Source: an uncultured Alphaproteobacteria bacterium
GTDB taxonomy: Bacteria; Pseudomonadota; Alphaproteobacteria; Rhizobiales; Ancalomicrobiaceae
DNA: 64,000 nucleotides
Direction of reading: 5' to 3'
Assembly: GCA_937892955.1 (NCBI GenBank)
Contig: CALBKH010000044.1
Location: 18,096-82,095, forward strand
Shown: positions 1-8,249 of the stretch, piece after piece
Numbering within the stretch: position 1 is the first letter of the stretch
Layout: each line of letters opens with the position of its first letter
Notes under the pieces: model-generated
What the model saw: only the letters and a program-made list of their open reading frames with translations
The model's database searches: none
What the model was told of the DNA's origin: nothing
Made by a program: the position numbers and the translations under genes

Positions 1-1
1 A

Positions 2-2452
2 TTGAGCCGCCTCCCGCGTCGACGGCAGGTCGCCCATCGCCGCCGGCATCCCGAAAGACGGCGTCAGCCAATAGCCCGCCCGGTGATAGCCGCGCCCCTC
101 GACGATCTCACCGCCGGAGCCGAGCGAGGGCGCGCGCAAGATCCCCTCCAGTGGCCTCGCCCGCTCTCTCGCGCTGGCGCTCTTGGCGCGAAGCTGACGT
201 TCGAGGAGCGCGTCGGGCGCCTTCATCCACTCGACGACGAGGACCAGTTCACCGCGCTCGGCGGCGATCACCGCGTCCTCGGTCCCTTTGAGGCGAGCCC
301 GCGAGCCGTCGTCGCCGATGATGACCGTGTCGTCCGGGTAGAGCCCGGCCGGGACGCGGCGAGAGGGCGGCGCGGCGTCGCGGAGCAGCTGCACCGGCTT
401 CCACACGTCCGGCTTGTCGGGCTTGCCCTTCGGAGGCCCCATGTTCAGCTCGACGGGATGCGCATCGCTGATCGTCGCACTCTCCCGCCGACGCCAGCAT
501 CCGACGCTCTCGCCGCGGCTCGCCCTCGTCGTCCTCACGAGTGCGACGTGTCGACGGCATAGATTGACCAGCAGCTCGCGCCCGTCGCCGCCGGTCGGTG
601 AGACGATCTCGGTGAGCGATCCGCGCACCGACAGGTGCACGAGCTGCCCTCTCGACCGGAACAGGGCGCTCTCGCGCTCCAGCAGCATCAGGATGCAGTC
701 GACCGATTGCGTCTCCTCGCCGGGCTGCCACGCGACGATCGGCTTGTGACTCCTCACAGCCGCGATCTCACCGAAGGCCGCCGAATTCGCCATTTCCTCC
801 CCCTCCTCGTCGATCGCCGCCGGGACCGTCACCCCCGCCGCCGGCTGCCCGAACAGCACGCCGATGTCGAGCAGCGCCCCCACTGTCGGAACTGCCGCCG
901 GCTGCACCTCGACGCCCCAAATTTCGCTCATCGAAAGCGGGCCACCGCTCGCCTTGGACCCCGGCGACGACTTCGCGACGCCGTCGATCAGCCCCCACTC
1001 GATCGCATCGAACAGCCGGTCCATCTGCCCATCGTCGAAATCGGCCTCTGCTCCGGCCTCGCGAAGCGCCTCGTCGAGCGCGTCCTCGGCGATCCCCACG
1101 GCCGCCGACCACCCCAGGCGACGAGATCGCACCACCGCGCCGATCTTGAACGAGAGGTCGTTGACCGCGTTGCGCAGCTCGTCGACCGCCTCGCCATCGT
1201 CTTCGATTTCGAGCGCGGCCTCGGCCTCGGCGCGGAACATTCGAAGGTGCTGCTCGACCGCGGCTCGGCCGGCTTCTCCCCCGTGACCGCGCGCATAGCC
1301 GTCTTCGCCGAGATCACCGGCCCCGACCACCGCGATTCCGTCGACCGACACGACCTCGTCGCCCTTCCGCTCGACGGCGCGCCTCGAGCCGCCGCCGCCG
1401 CCGATCAGCGCGACGGAGTCACTGCACGACCTGATTCCCCAAGAAATCGCATCCTCTACCGTGCGCCAGTGCTCGATGGGCACGGCGTCGTGCGCCGCCT
1501 CGACCGCGGCCCCGTGCGTCAACAGCCGATGCCGAACGAGCGCGCCGAGCTTGCCGCCGAAGATGAGCGCGTTGTTGTGATAGGAACCCGGCCCGGCGGC
1601 GGCGTCGAATTCGCTTCTGAGCAGGGCGACGATCGACCGGCCGCGTCGCCCGTCCTCGCCGAGCGCATAGCCCGCGGCGTCCGCCTCCTCGGCAGAGAGC
1701 AGCGCCCATCCGCCGTAGGTGGCGAGCCCGCCGGCCGTCCAGGTCGGTCGGTCATGACCGGCCGGCGTGCCCGTGACGTTCACCTCGCCGGCCGGCGCCA
1801 CCGTTCCGCCGGCCGACCTCGCCGGATCGACCCTCCCCAGCTCGTCGAGCAGGCTGTCCGGCGCCACCGGAAGCCCCTCGCCGGCCGCCAAGAAGTGCGC
1901 GTAGGCGCGAATCGCCGCCTCTTCGTCGAGCCCCTGGACCGCAGGCCCCGCGACCAGCCATCGCCGCCCATCGGCCCGGATTGACCCCGGCAGGACCACA
2001 TAGCCGCCGCCGCTGCCGCCGCCGCCCGGCCCTCGCACGTCGACGCCGCGCGATCCGAGTGAGGACCGATTTCCCCATTCACGACCGGGCGGGAGCCCGA
2101 TCGGCACATGCGCGCCCCCGCCCGCCGTCTCGACCCACGCCTGTGGCGCGATTCCGTGCCGCCCGAGTAGAGCGGCAAGCTCGGCGACCCCGTCGACGCC
2201 CTCGTGGTGTCGGTCGCCGTCGAGTACCAGCACGCGGCCACCCTTCAGTGCGAAGCCGATCAGCGCCGTCGGCCACATGGTCCACCACGCCGAAATCTGC
2301 GCCGCGTCGACCACGGCGTCGGGCCACCCGGTGATGAGCGGGCGCTTCGTCGCGGGGTCGCATGGGAAGACCTTCAGTCCGGCCGCCGCGTAGATCGCCG
2401 CCGCGACGGTGGGGGCGGTGATGTGAGCGGGTCCGCCGAGCAGCGCGGTCAT
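2..2452 (-). CDS. bifunctional DNA primase/polymerase (prim-pol) protein, C-terminus beyond the window
   Basis: This frame stays open for at least 817 codons and runs off the left edge, so only the N-terminal part is seen. The start is an ATG that overlaps the previous stop as ATGA. Residues 1-200 look like an N-terminal prim-pol domain: KVFPCDPATKRPL (residues 27-39), a tryptophan-rich AQISAWW stretch, an LDGD metal-binding motif with D78 and D80 followed by EGVDG, and further on YVVLPGSI. The later part is expected to be a helicase/primase region but could not be confirmed here. Such proteins start replication of plasmids, satellites and integrative elements, which fits its place as the last of the integrase-linked series. 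The function is inferred from these motifs. Confidence 0.82.
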   Translation of the reverse strand, partial: MTALLGGPAHITAPTVAAAIYAAAGLKVFPCDPATKRPLITGWPDAVVDAAQISAWWTMWPTALIGFALKGGRVLVLDGDRHHEGVDGVAELAALLGRHGIAPQAWVETAGGGAHVPIGLPPGREWGNRSSLGSRGVDVRGPGGGGSGGGYVVLPGSIRADGRRWLVAGPAVQGLDEEAAIRAYAHFLAAGEGLPVAPDSLLDELGRVDPARSAGGTVAPAGEVNVTGTPAGHDRPTWTAGGLATYGGWALLSAEEADAAGYALGEDGRRGRSIVALLRSEFDAAAGPGSYHNNALIFGGKLGALVRHRLLTHGAAVEAAHDAVPIEHWRTVEDAISWGIRSCSDSVALIGGGGGSRRAVERKGDEVVSVDGIAVVGAGDLGEDGYARGHGGEAGRAAVEQHLRMFRAEAEAALEIEDDGEAVDELRNAVNDLSFKIGAVVRSRRLGWSAAVGIAEDALDEALREAGAEADFDDGQMDRLFDAIEWGLIDGVAKSSPGSKASGGPLSMSEIWGVEVQPAAVPTVGALLDIGVLFGQPAAGVTVPAAIDEEGEEMANSAAFGEIAAVRSHKPIVAWQPGEETQSVDCILMLLERESALFRSRGQLVHLSVRGSLTEIVSPTGGDGRELLVNLCRRHVALVRTTRASRGESVGCWRRRESATISDAHPVELNMGPPKGKPDKPDVWKPVQLLRDAAPPSRRVPAGLYPDDTVIIGDDGSRARLKGTEDAVIAAERGELVLVVEWMKAPDALLERQLRAKSASARERARPLEGILRAPSLGSGGEIVEGRGYHRAGYWLTPSFGMPAAMGDLPSTREAAQ

Positions 2453-3054
2453 AGCCCGTCCTCCACCCGCTCACTGGCCAGGGGCAGGCCGATTTCGGCT
2501 CCGGCGAATCCCGCCTCGGCGAGCCTTTGCATCAGGATTTCCCGCGCCTCTGCGGCCGTCCTTCCGAGCGTCGTCACGGTGACGCCGCCGCCCGTGACTC
2601 GCACCCGCCGGCTCGCCAGCTTGAGCCCCTCACGCCGGGCAATCCGCTTCATATGCCATCGGCGAGTGCGGCCCGGATCGCGGCGATATGCCTCCTCCAG
2701 CTCTTCCGCGAGCCGCTCTTTGAGGAGATGCCACGCCACCTCGGCCTCGGCGACCGTGGTCTCGCCCCCGTCGAGACCGACGTGAAGCATCTTCCGATGC
2801 CCGTCGAGCCGCGGTAGCTGGCCGTCGAGTGGCGCGATGAAGTATCCGTTCGCCCCCATCGTCGCGCCCCTCAGGAGGCGCTCGACGCGCTCGTCCGCCG
2901 CGGAGAATTCGGCCCGCGCGCTATCACCGCCGAACGGCCGCCGCCCCTCCAGGAAGCCGCCCATCTCCGCCAGTGTCTGCCCATCGATCACGGTCTCGGC
3001 TCCCGCCGCTTTCGCCTTCTCTGCGGCCTCCCGCCGTCGTCGCGCTTCACCCAT
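2449..3054 (-). CDS. element-borne hypothetical protein, 201 aa
   Basis: I do not recognise this protein. It starts with a basic, alanine-rich helix (MGEARRRREAAEKAKAAG), has a long acidic/basic helical stretch near residues 90-130 (EVAWHLLKERLAEELEEAY) and a basic region after it (RRWHMKRIARREGLKLASRR). The ATG at 3054 is chosen because it overlaps the end of the gene before it by 8 bases. Its own stop overlaps the start of the prim-pol gene as ATGA. This tight coupling to the replication gene suggests a helper role in element replication or its control, but that is only context. Confidence 0.7.
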   Translation of the reverse strand: MGEARRRREAAEKAKAAGAETVIDGQTLAEMGGFLEGRRPFGGDSARAEFSAADERVERLLRGATMGANGYFIAPLDGQLPRLDGHRKMLHVGLDGGETTVAEAEVAWHLLKERLAEELEEAYRRDPGRTRRWHMKRIARREGLKLASRRVRVTGGGVTVTTLGRTAAEAREILMQRLAEAGFAGAEIGLPLASERVEDGL

Positions 3055-3655
3055 GGGGGATGCCCTCCGCGCCCGAGATGGCGATCTCGGCTCGGTGCCA
3101 GCGGCCATTTTCGCCCTGCACCATCTCGTAGGTCGGCCGATCGTCGACCCGCCAGAGGGCTCTAGCCCCTCGCCGCCCTCGCCGATGCAGGGCGAGGCCA
3201 TTGGCGAGCCTGCAGCCGACGCGGGAGTTGACCACGCCCGACAACCAATGACGTGCGCTCGAAACCCGACGACACACACCGTAGTTCTCGACGAGGTCGA
3301 GCAGGCTACACGCCGCAGCGATCGCGTCCCGCCGCAGCTCGGCCGTCTCCGGCTCGGTCGACGCATCCTCGGACTCGCTGCAGAGCGTGTCGCAGGCGTC
3401 GAGGATGACGGCGAAGGTCAGCCCCTCGTCGTTGCCGGCGATCGCCTGGAGCCACCACACGACATCGGCCAATCGCCGCGTCGCCTCGATGCCGAGAAGG
3501 ATGCGTTGGTCGGCCGGCAGCTCTTCGGACGTCGGGGAACAGCCATAGATCGGCTTGTGACCACCACTCAGTTCGTGCCTCATGCACTCGATCCATGTGG
3601 GCGCAGTTGTTCCGCCGGCAGCCCGGCCGAGGGCGCCGTTCAACAGCCATGTCAT
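3047..3655 (-). CDS. element-borne hypothetical protein, 202 aa
   Basis: No family is recognised. The chosen ATG is preceded by a GAGG site 9 bases upstream; a GTG five codons earlier is possible. The protein has an acidic middle part (CSESEDASTEPETAELRRD), four cysteines in the first 120 residues, and a basic C-terminal third. It overlaps the next gene by 8 bases, so the two are probably translationally coupled. A role in the element's life cycle is likely but cannot be specified. Confidence 0.65.
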   Translation of the reverse strand: MTWLLNGALGRAAGGTTAPTWIECMRHELSGGHKPIYGCSPTSEELPADQRILLGIEATRRLADVVWWLQAIAGNDEGLTFAVILDACDTLCSESEDASTEPETAELRRDAIAAACSLLDLVENYGVCRRVSSARHWLSGVVNSRVGCRLANGLALHRRGRRGARALWRVDDRPTYEMVQGENGRWHRAEIAISGAEGIPHG

Positions 3656-3777
3656 GTCGGAAATCCTCACCGGCCGGTGTCGAATTCGATTGAGGAGCCC
3701 CGCCGGCCGTGTAGAATCGGGCCATCCTCACCGCATTTCGGAGCGCCCGGCCGCAGCCACGGTCGGGCGTTCGCTCA

Positions 3778-4035
3778 TCAGGCGCGACGTCGGCCGGTGG
3801 ACACGTCCGCCGGTGGCAGTGCGGAGAGAAATCGACGAAGTTCGGAGGTCTCGACGTATGGTCGGCCTCTCAGCTGACGCGCGGCGAGCTGCCCGGACCT
3901 CACCAGATTGTAGTAGGTCGACCGGCACACGCCGAGCCGCCGGCAAACCTCGTCGACCGTCAGCAACAGCGGCTCGGGCTGCGCCTCCATCATCGCTTCG
4001 TGCATGGCTAACCGTCCCTGCTCATGACTATGCAT
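3778..4035 (-). CDS. AlpA/excisionase-like helix-turn-helix DNA-binding protein
   Basis: This 85-residue protein carries a MerR-superfamily-type winged HTH of the AlpA / HTH_17 kind. The core reads LTVDEVCRRLGVCRSTYYNLV followed by RSGQLAARQLRGRPYVETSELRRFL, at about residues 25-70. Such proteins in integrase-linked elements act as excisionases or as activators of integrase and replication genes. The start is uncertain: MHSHEQGR at 4035 or MHEAMMEA at 4005. It sits between the integrase pair and the replication genes, a natural place for a directionality factor. The fold is clear; the exact role is inferred. Confidence 0.85.
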   Translation of the reverse strand: MHSHEQGRLAMHEAMMEAQPEPLLLTVDEVCRRLGVCRSTYYNLVRSGQLAARQLRGRPYVETSELRRFLSALPPADVSTGRRRA

Positions 4036-4097
4036 GAGTGGAGGCTTTCACGACCTGACGATGGGAAAAACCGCAATTCGAAACTACTTTTTACTTG

Positions 4098-4544
4098 TTA
4101 TTTTTGCTTACGCGGACGCCCCGCCGGCTTCGCCACCCCGCGCCAGAGGTCGCGAAATTCCGCGTCCCCTTTGCACCGCGCGGATATCATCACCCTCACG
4201 CTCTCGGACGTGTAGCCGAGCGACTTCGCCAGCCGAGCACACCACTCCGCGTGGCCGAGCGGGGAGGAAAAGCCGTGCTCGCGATCCCGCGTGAGACGGT
4301 CCTTCAGGTCGTCGAGCCATTTCGACCGCAGCTCTTCGATATGACGGGTGATGGCCTCGTCGATGCCTGCCTCGGCCACCGACCGCACGGCCTCCGCCTG
4401 GATGCCCGGACCCCAATCGATGCCGCCGTCCTCCGGCTCTTCGTAGCTGTCGGGCTCGAATCCGCCGTCGAGCGCCATCGCCAGCTCGCGCGCCTCATCG
4501 CAATTCTGCCAGCCCACCGGCCGCCATCCCGGCCGCCGTTTCAT
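4098..4544 (-). CDS. element-borne hypothetical protein coupled to the integrase, 148 aa
   Basis: The ATG overlaps the integrase stop codon as ATGA, so the two are translated together. The N-terminal half is acidic (DSYEEPEDGGIDWG). The middle is helical (RHIEELRSKWLDDLKDRLT). The C-terminus is a short basic tail, GRPRKQK, resembling an AT-hook or DNA-contact tail. I do not recognise a family. The segment SLGYTSESVRVMISARCKG could be an HTH-like unit, which with the tail would suggest DNA binding, but this is weak. Its coupling to the integrase points to a role in recombination or its control. Confidence 0.7.
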   Translation of the reverse strand: MKRRPGWRPVGWQNCDEARELAMALDGGFEPDSYEEPEDGGIDWGPGIQAEAVRSVAEAGIDEAITRHIEELRSKWLDDLKDRLTRDREHGFSSPLGHAEWCARLAKSLGYTSESVRVMISARCKGDAEFRDLWRGVAKPAGRPRKQK

Positions 4545-5794
4545 TTCGCCCTCCCGGTCGGCAGCGTCACCACCTCGGCGCCGCGCTTCATCGTGTCGAG
4601 CCTGTCGCTCCACCATCGCGCCAACTCTCGACGCTCCTCCTCGAGGCTGTGACGGCCGTAGGCGCGTCGCACGTCACCACCGCCGATCGCGTGGCCGAGA
4701 GCCATCTCGATCGCGTCCGGCGACCACCGCCCCGATTCATTGGCCATCGTCGAGAAGGTCGATCTGAAACCGTGTGCCGTCACCTCGCCGGCATCGAAGC
4801 CCATTGCCCGTAGCGCCATGGTGAGCGTGTTCTCGCTCATCGCCCGGCCGGGTCGCCCCATCGCCGGGAAGACGAGATCGCCGGCCCCGTCGACCCGCCG
4901 GGCGGTGGCGAACTTCCGGTGTTCGCGCATCGTCTCGACGACGTCGGGCGCGAGCATGACGCGCACGGTGCGGCGCTGCTTCGTCCGGCCGGCCGGCAAC
5001 GTCCAGACCCCCGCGTCGAGATCGAATTCTCCCCACGTCGCCCCGCGCACCTCGCCCGGCCGCGTCGCCGTCGCGATCAGCAGGCGCAGCGCCACCGTCA
5101 CCGGCGACCGCGAGCGTTCGGCCGCATAGTCGTCCATCGCCCGGAGCAGTTCGCCGAGGCGCTTCGGATCGAGGATGGCGGCCCGATGCTGCACCGTCGG
5201 CGTCACTAGAGCGCCGCGCATGTCGCGCGTGGGATCGGACGTCGCCCGGCCGGTCGCGATGGCGAAGCGGAACACCTGCCCGATGGTCGACCGCAGCCGG
5301 GTCGCCGTCTCATACCGTCCGGCCGCCTCGTCCAGGCGCAGCACAGCGAGAATTTCCGGCGGCGTGATCTCGCCCACCGGCCGATCGCCGATCCCCGCGC
5401 AAGCCTTGTCGAGCAGCCACCGCCGCTTGGCGAGCGTCGTTGCGGCCTTGCCCTCGCGCGTCAGCTTGTCGAGCAGCTCGTCGGCGACCACGCGAAACGT
5501 CACTGCCCGCCCGGCTTCCGCCTCGCGCGCGACCCGCTTCCGGTCCTGTAGCGGGTCGGTCCCCCGCTCGACGAGACGGCGCGCCTCGCGCGCCAAGTCC
5601 CGCGCCTCCGCGAGCGAGATTTCCGGCCACCTGCCGAGGGGCAGGCTGCTCCGCTTGCCGCCGATTCGGTAGTCGACACGCCACGTCTTCACGCCGCTCG
5701 GCAGGATGCGCAGCTGCAGCCCGCGACCATCGGTCAGCGTGCGAATCTTCGGCCCCGGTTTGGCGGCTTGGATGGCGGTGGTGGTAAGCGCCAT
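4541..5794 (-). CDS. tyrosine-type site-specific integrase with N-terminal DUF4102 arm-binding domain
   Basis: The protein (417 aa from the ATG at 5794; an ATG at 5803 is an alternative) catalyses insertion and excision of the element. The N-terminus is a DUF4102-type arm-binding domain (LTDGRGLQLRILPSG, then LPLGRWPEISLAEAR). The C-terminal catalytic domain shows the usual residues: Arg in TATRPGEVRG, His-x-x-Arg in HGFRST, a second His in LGHAIGGG, and the nucleophile Tyr in RRAYGR. Length and architecture match P4-type integrases, which use tRNA 3' ends. It lies about 170 bases from tRNA-Leu, reading away from it. Both arms of the catalytic site look intact, so the element is probably still mobile. 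Confidence 0.95.
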   Translation of the reverse strand: MALTTTAIQAAKPGPKIRTLTDGRGLQLRILPSGVKTWRVDYRIGGKRSSLPLGRWPEISLAEARDLAREARRLVERGTDPLQDRKRVAREAEAGRAVTFRVVADELLDKLTREGKAATTLAKRRWLLDKACAGIGDRPVGEITPPEILAVLRLDEAAGRYETATRLRSTIGQVFRFAIATGRATSDPTRDMRGALVTPTVQHRAAILDPKRLGELLRAMDDYAAERSRSPVTVALRLLIATATRPGEVRGATWGEFDLDAGVWTLPAGRTKQRRTVRVMLAPDVVETMREHRKFATARRVDGAGDLVFPAMGRPGRAMSENTLTMALRAMGFDAGEVTAHGFRSTFSTMANESGRWSPDAIEMALGHAIGGGDVRRAYGRHSLEEERRELARWWSDRLDTMKRGAEVVTLPTGRAK

Positions 5795-5820
5795 GGCGAG
5801 CATCCTCGAAAATCGTCTCT

Positions 5821-5852
5821 GACCACCACCATTACCACCGAATTTGGTGGTC
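5821..5852. promoter_or_regulatory. inverted repeat in front of the integrase gene
   Basis: GACCACCA (5821-5828) is mirrored by TGGTGGTC (5845-5852), and an inner pair ACCACC (5834-5839) / GGTGGT (5846-5851) brackets GAATTT. The repeat sits 26 bases upstream of the integrase start. It is a candidate operator for the integrase gene or an arm-type binding site for integrase or excisionase. No binding data can be inferred beyond the symmetry. Confidence 0.5.
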
Positions 5853-5905
5853 AGCCACACCCATACACAATCACCCACACACACCGCTGGACACCGCGGA
5901 CCATT

Positions 5906-5932
5906 GAAAAAGGGGGCGTTTCCGCCCCCCTT
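5906..5932 (-). terminator. intrinsic terminator downstream of tRNA-Leu
   Basis: Read on the minus strand, a GGGGGCG/CGCCCCC stem with a GAAA-type loop is followed by a run of T residues (AAAAA on the plus strand at 5907-5911). It lies about 35 bases past the tRNA 3' end and fits a Rho-independent terminator for the tRNA transcript. Confidence 0.75.
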
Positions 5933-5965
5933 GTCCGCCTATTTCGCCATTCCGGAAGTGAATTG

Positions 5966-6051
5966 TGGTGCCCCAGGCCGGACTCGAACCAGCACGCCCG
6001 CGAAGGCAACAGATTTTGAGTCTGCCGCGTCTACCATTTCGCCACTGGGGC
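5966..6051 (-). tRNA. tRNA-Leu (anticodon CAA)
   Basis: On the minus strand the sequence begins GCCCCAG and ends CTGGGGCACCA, giving a 7-bp acceptor stem with encoded CCA. The anticodon stem GCAGA/TCTGT holds the loop CTCAAAA, whose anticodon is CAA. The variable arm is long, as expected for a class II leucine tRNA, and the T-loop reads GGTTCGAGTCC. This is the probable integration target of the element to its left. Confidence 0.96.
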
Positions 6052-6376
6052 AGGCGGGCGGCATATTAGACGGGAGCCGCGCCGCGTCAACGACGACCCC
6101 GCACTCCCACACATGAAAAGACCGAACCCCACCCGATCGTCCGCCGCCGTGATCGGCCGCTCCGCCGCGGCGCCGGCGCGAGGCGTGCGGGTTTGGTGAC
6201 CTCTCGACGGGCGCCGCGTCGCCGGTCGTGTCGAGGAGCGCCGACACGACGGTGGCGGGTCGGCGTCGTTCACTTCCACGAGACGTGCGACGGACGCTCT
6301 GGACGCGCGCCCCTCGCCTCGGTTACACCCCGCTCGACCACGCGCCGCGCCCGCCGCCGCCCTCGGACGAGGACCG
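6052..6376. other. gene-free stretch between tRNA-Leu and the first host gene
   Basis: The 325 bases carry the promoter side of tRNA-Leu and the upstream region of the VTT-domain gene. Reading frames here are arginine-rich and low-complexity, and no gene could be supported. A weak site GAGGA precedes the next start codon. Confidence 0.5.
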
Positions 6377-6961
6377 ATGCTGAAACGCCTCTACGACTGG
6401 ACCCTGTCGCTCGCCGCCCGCAAGACCGCGGAAGCCTGGTTGGCGATCATCGCCTTCATCGAGAGCTCGGTCTTCCTGGTGCCGGCCGACGTGCTGTTCC
6501 TGCCGATGGGCCTCGCCCGGCCGGACCGCATCTATCGCTACGCCTTCACCGCCACGGCCGCCTCGGTGCTCGGCGGCATCGCCGGCTGGTATCTCGGCTG
6601 GTACGCCTTCGACACGCTGGCGATGCCGGTGCTGGAATTTTATCACAAGGTCGACGCGTTCGAGCGCTTGCGCCGCGACTGGGGCGATTCGGTCCTGCTG
6701 CTGCTGATCACCTCCGGCCTCGCCCACCTGCCGCCGATCAAGGTCGTGACCATTCTGTCGGGCGCCGTCCACGTCGATCTGTGGCTCTTCGTCGGCTCGG
6801 CGATCGTGGCGCGCGGCGCCCGCTTCTATGCCCTCGCCTGGGCGCTGAGGAAGTGGGGCGAGCCGATCCGCCATTTCATCGAGACCCATCTCGGCCGCGT
6901 CGCCGGCGCTCTCGCCGCCCTCGTGATCGCTCTATGGGTGGCGTTCAAACTGATGGGCTGA
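6377..6961 (+). CDS. YqaA/DedA-like VTT-domain inner-membrane protein
   Basis: This 194-residue protein has four to five hydrophobic segments and the pattern of the VTT (SNARE-associated) family: an early helix ending in PADVLFLPMGLARPD, a Gly-rich helix VLGGIAGWYLGW, and LPPIKVVTILSGA in the second half. Members of the family are linked to lipid transport across the inner membrane, proton-dependent uptake and division. It is 34 bases upstream of dsbB and in the same direction, so they may share a transcript. The start ATG follows GAGGACCG. The family call is firm; substrate and role are not known from sequence. Confidence 0.85.
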   Translation: MLKRLYDWTLSLAARKTAEAWLAIIAFIESSVFLVPADVLFLPMGLARPDRIYRYAFTATAASVLGGIAGWYLGWYAFDTLAMPVLEFYHKVDAFERLRRDWGDSVLLLLITSGLAHLPPIKVVTILSGAVHVDLWLFVGSAIVARGARFYALAWALRKWGEPIRHFIETHLGRVAGALAALVIALWVAFKLMG

Positions 6962-6995
6962 AGGGCGCGGCGCCCACAACCGAGAGGGACGACGG

Positions 6996-7562
6996 ATGGA
7001 CCTCCTGCACACGAAGATCGCCGACATCGATCGCCCGCGCGAGAGCATCGTCCTGCTCCTCGGGCTCGGAGCGATCTTCTCGGTCGGCGCCGCCTGGAGC
7101 TTCGAGCTCGCCGGCTTCGTGCCCTGCAAGCTCTGCCTGATGCAACGCATGCCCTATTACTTGGCGATACCGCTCGCCTTCATGGGCTGGGGCGTCGAGC
7201 GCATCTCCGGTCCGGCGTGGCTGACCCGCGTGGTACTGCTGGTGCTCGCCGGCCTGTTCCTGTGGGGCGGCTCGGTCGGCGTCTATCAGGCCGGCGCCGA
7301 ATGGGGCTGGTGGCCCGGCCCCGCCGACTGCGGCGCAGCGCGCGGCGGGACGATCCCGACCGCCGCCGGCGACCTCCTGGGCAGCCTCTCCAAGGTGAAG
7401 ATCGTCGACTGCACCAAGCCGCAGATCCGCATCCTCGGCCTGTCCTTCGCCGGCTTGAACGTCATCGCCTCGAGCGGCCTGATCCTCCTCGCCTTCGCCG
7501 GCATGATCGCGCCCGCCGCGCCTGAGCCGACGCCTCACGGCTCCAGTTCGGTGTCCCAGTAG
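6996..7562 (+). CDS. dsbB: disulfide bond formation protein DsbB
   Basis: DsbB is the inner-membrane quinone reductase that reoxidises DsbA in the periplasm. The protein (188 aa) has four membrane segments and both redox pairs: CKLC in the first periplasmic loop (about residues 45-50) and a second pair formed by PADCGAARGG and VDCTKPQ (about 108 and 130). The arginine after the first pair (LMQRMPYY) is also kept. Its 3' end overlaps the convergent HNH nuclease gene by 28 bases. The start is an ATG following GAGGGACGACGG. Confidence 0.95.
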   Translation: MDLLHTKIADIDRPRESIVLLLGLGAIFSVGAAWSFELAGFVPCKLCLMQRMPYYLAIPLAFMGWGVERISGPAWLTRVVLLVLAGLFLWGGSVGVYQAGAEWGWWPGPADCGAARGGTIPTAAGDLLGSLSKVKIVDCTKPQIRILGLSFAGLNVIASSGLILLAFAGMIAPAAPEPTPHGSSSVSQ

Positions 7563-8092
7563 AGGTAGTCCATCCAGCTGTCGTGCAGGAAGTTGGGCGG
7601 GAAGTGCCGGCCGGCGTCGTGCAGGTCGTGCACCGTCGGCCGCCACGGCAGGTGCATCGGGTGCATGCCGGCTTCGCGCAGGCTCTTGTGGCCCTTGCGC
7701 AGGTTGCAGGGCGAGCAGGCGGTCAGCACGTTCTCCCAGGTGGTCTGCCCGCCGCGCGCCCGCGGCACCAGATGGTCGAAGGTCAGATCCTCGCTCGACC
7801 CGCAGTACTGGCACTGGAAGCGATCGCGCAGGAAGACGTTGAAACGGGTGAAGGCCGGCTGGCGCGTCGGCTTGACGTAGGTCTTGAGCGACACCACCGA
7901 CGGCAGGCGCATGGCGAAGGACGGCGAGTGGACCTCGACGTCGTAGTGCTGGACGATGTTGACCCGGTCCATGAACACCGCGCGGACGGTGTCCTGCCAG
8001 GACCAGAGCGACAACGGATAATAGCTGAGGGGGCGAAAATCGGCGTTGAGCACCAGAGCGGGATGCGATCTGGACGGCACGTGGATCGTCAA
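7535..8092 (-). CDS. HNH endonuclease
   Basis: This 185-residue protein belongs to the small HNH nucleases common in Alphaproteobacteria. The N-terminus is RSHPALVLNADFRPLSYYPL. The nuclease core has CQYCGS, the catalytic DH in TFDHLVPRARGG, WENVLTAC, and CNLRKGHK. A TTG start at 8092 is chosen because GAGAGG lies 7 bases upstream and the conserved N-terminus follows it; longer reading is arginine-rich and unlikely. The natural substrate of this group is not known. The gene converges on dsbB and overlaps its end. Confidence 0.9.
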   Translation of the reverse strand: MTIHVPSRSHPALVLNADFRPLSYYPLSLWSWQDTVRAVFMDRVNIVQHYDVEVHSPSFAMRLPSVVSLKTYVKPTRQPAFTRFNVFLRDRFQCQYCGSSEDLTFDHLVPRARGGQTTWENVLTACSPCNLRKGHKSLREAGMHPMHLPWRPTVHDLHDAGRHFPPNFLHDSWMDYLYWDTELEP

Positions 8093-8249
8093 AGGCGCAC
8101 CTCTCGTTCGGCTCCGTCTCCGGTACCGTCCGACGAGTGGCCTCAGACAGGAACGCGCACGGCGAGGCCCGGACGCCGGCGAACCATGGCGAGAGTGTAC
8201 AGGTGAGATGTCGGCCTTGTGAAGCCGATCCGTCCCGTTTCGGGACACC

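Larger units (their letters stand above)
1..5965. mobile_element. right end of an integrated genetic element at tRNA-Leu
   Basis: A tyrosine integrase gene lies next to the 3' end of tRNA-Leu(CAA), and all genes to its left run on the minus strand in a tight, overlapping series: integrase, ORFan, excisionase-like HTH protein, two ORFans, primase-polymerase. This is the usual layout of a P4-like or satellite-type island integrated at a tRNA 3' end. No capsid, tail or conjugation gene is visible, so the class of element is open. The left end and second attachment site are outside the window. The exact boundary is inferred: it could lie inside the tRNA 3' end or a little to its left. Confidence 0.8.

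Noticed and set aside
635..1984. Long plus-strand reading frame over the prim-pol gene
   Set aside because: It is arginine-rich with no domain pattern. The opposite strand has a coherent prim-pol protein in a fully open frame.
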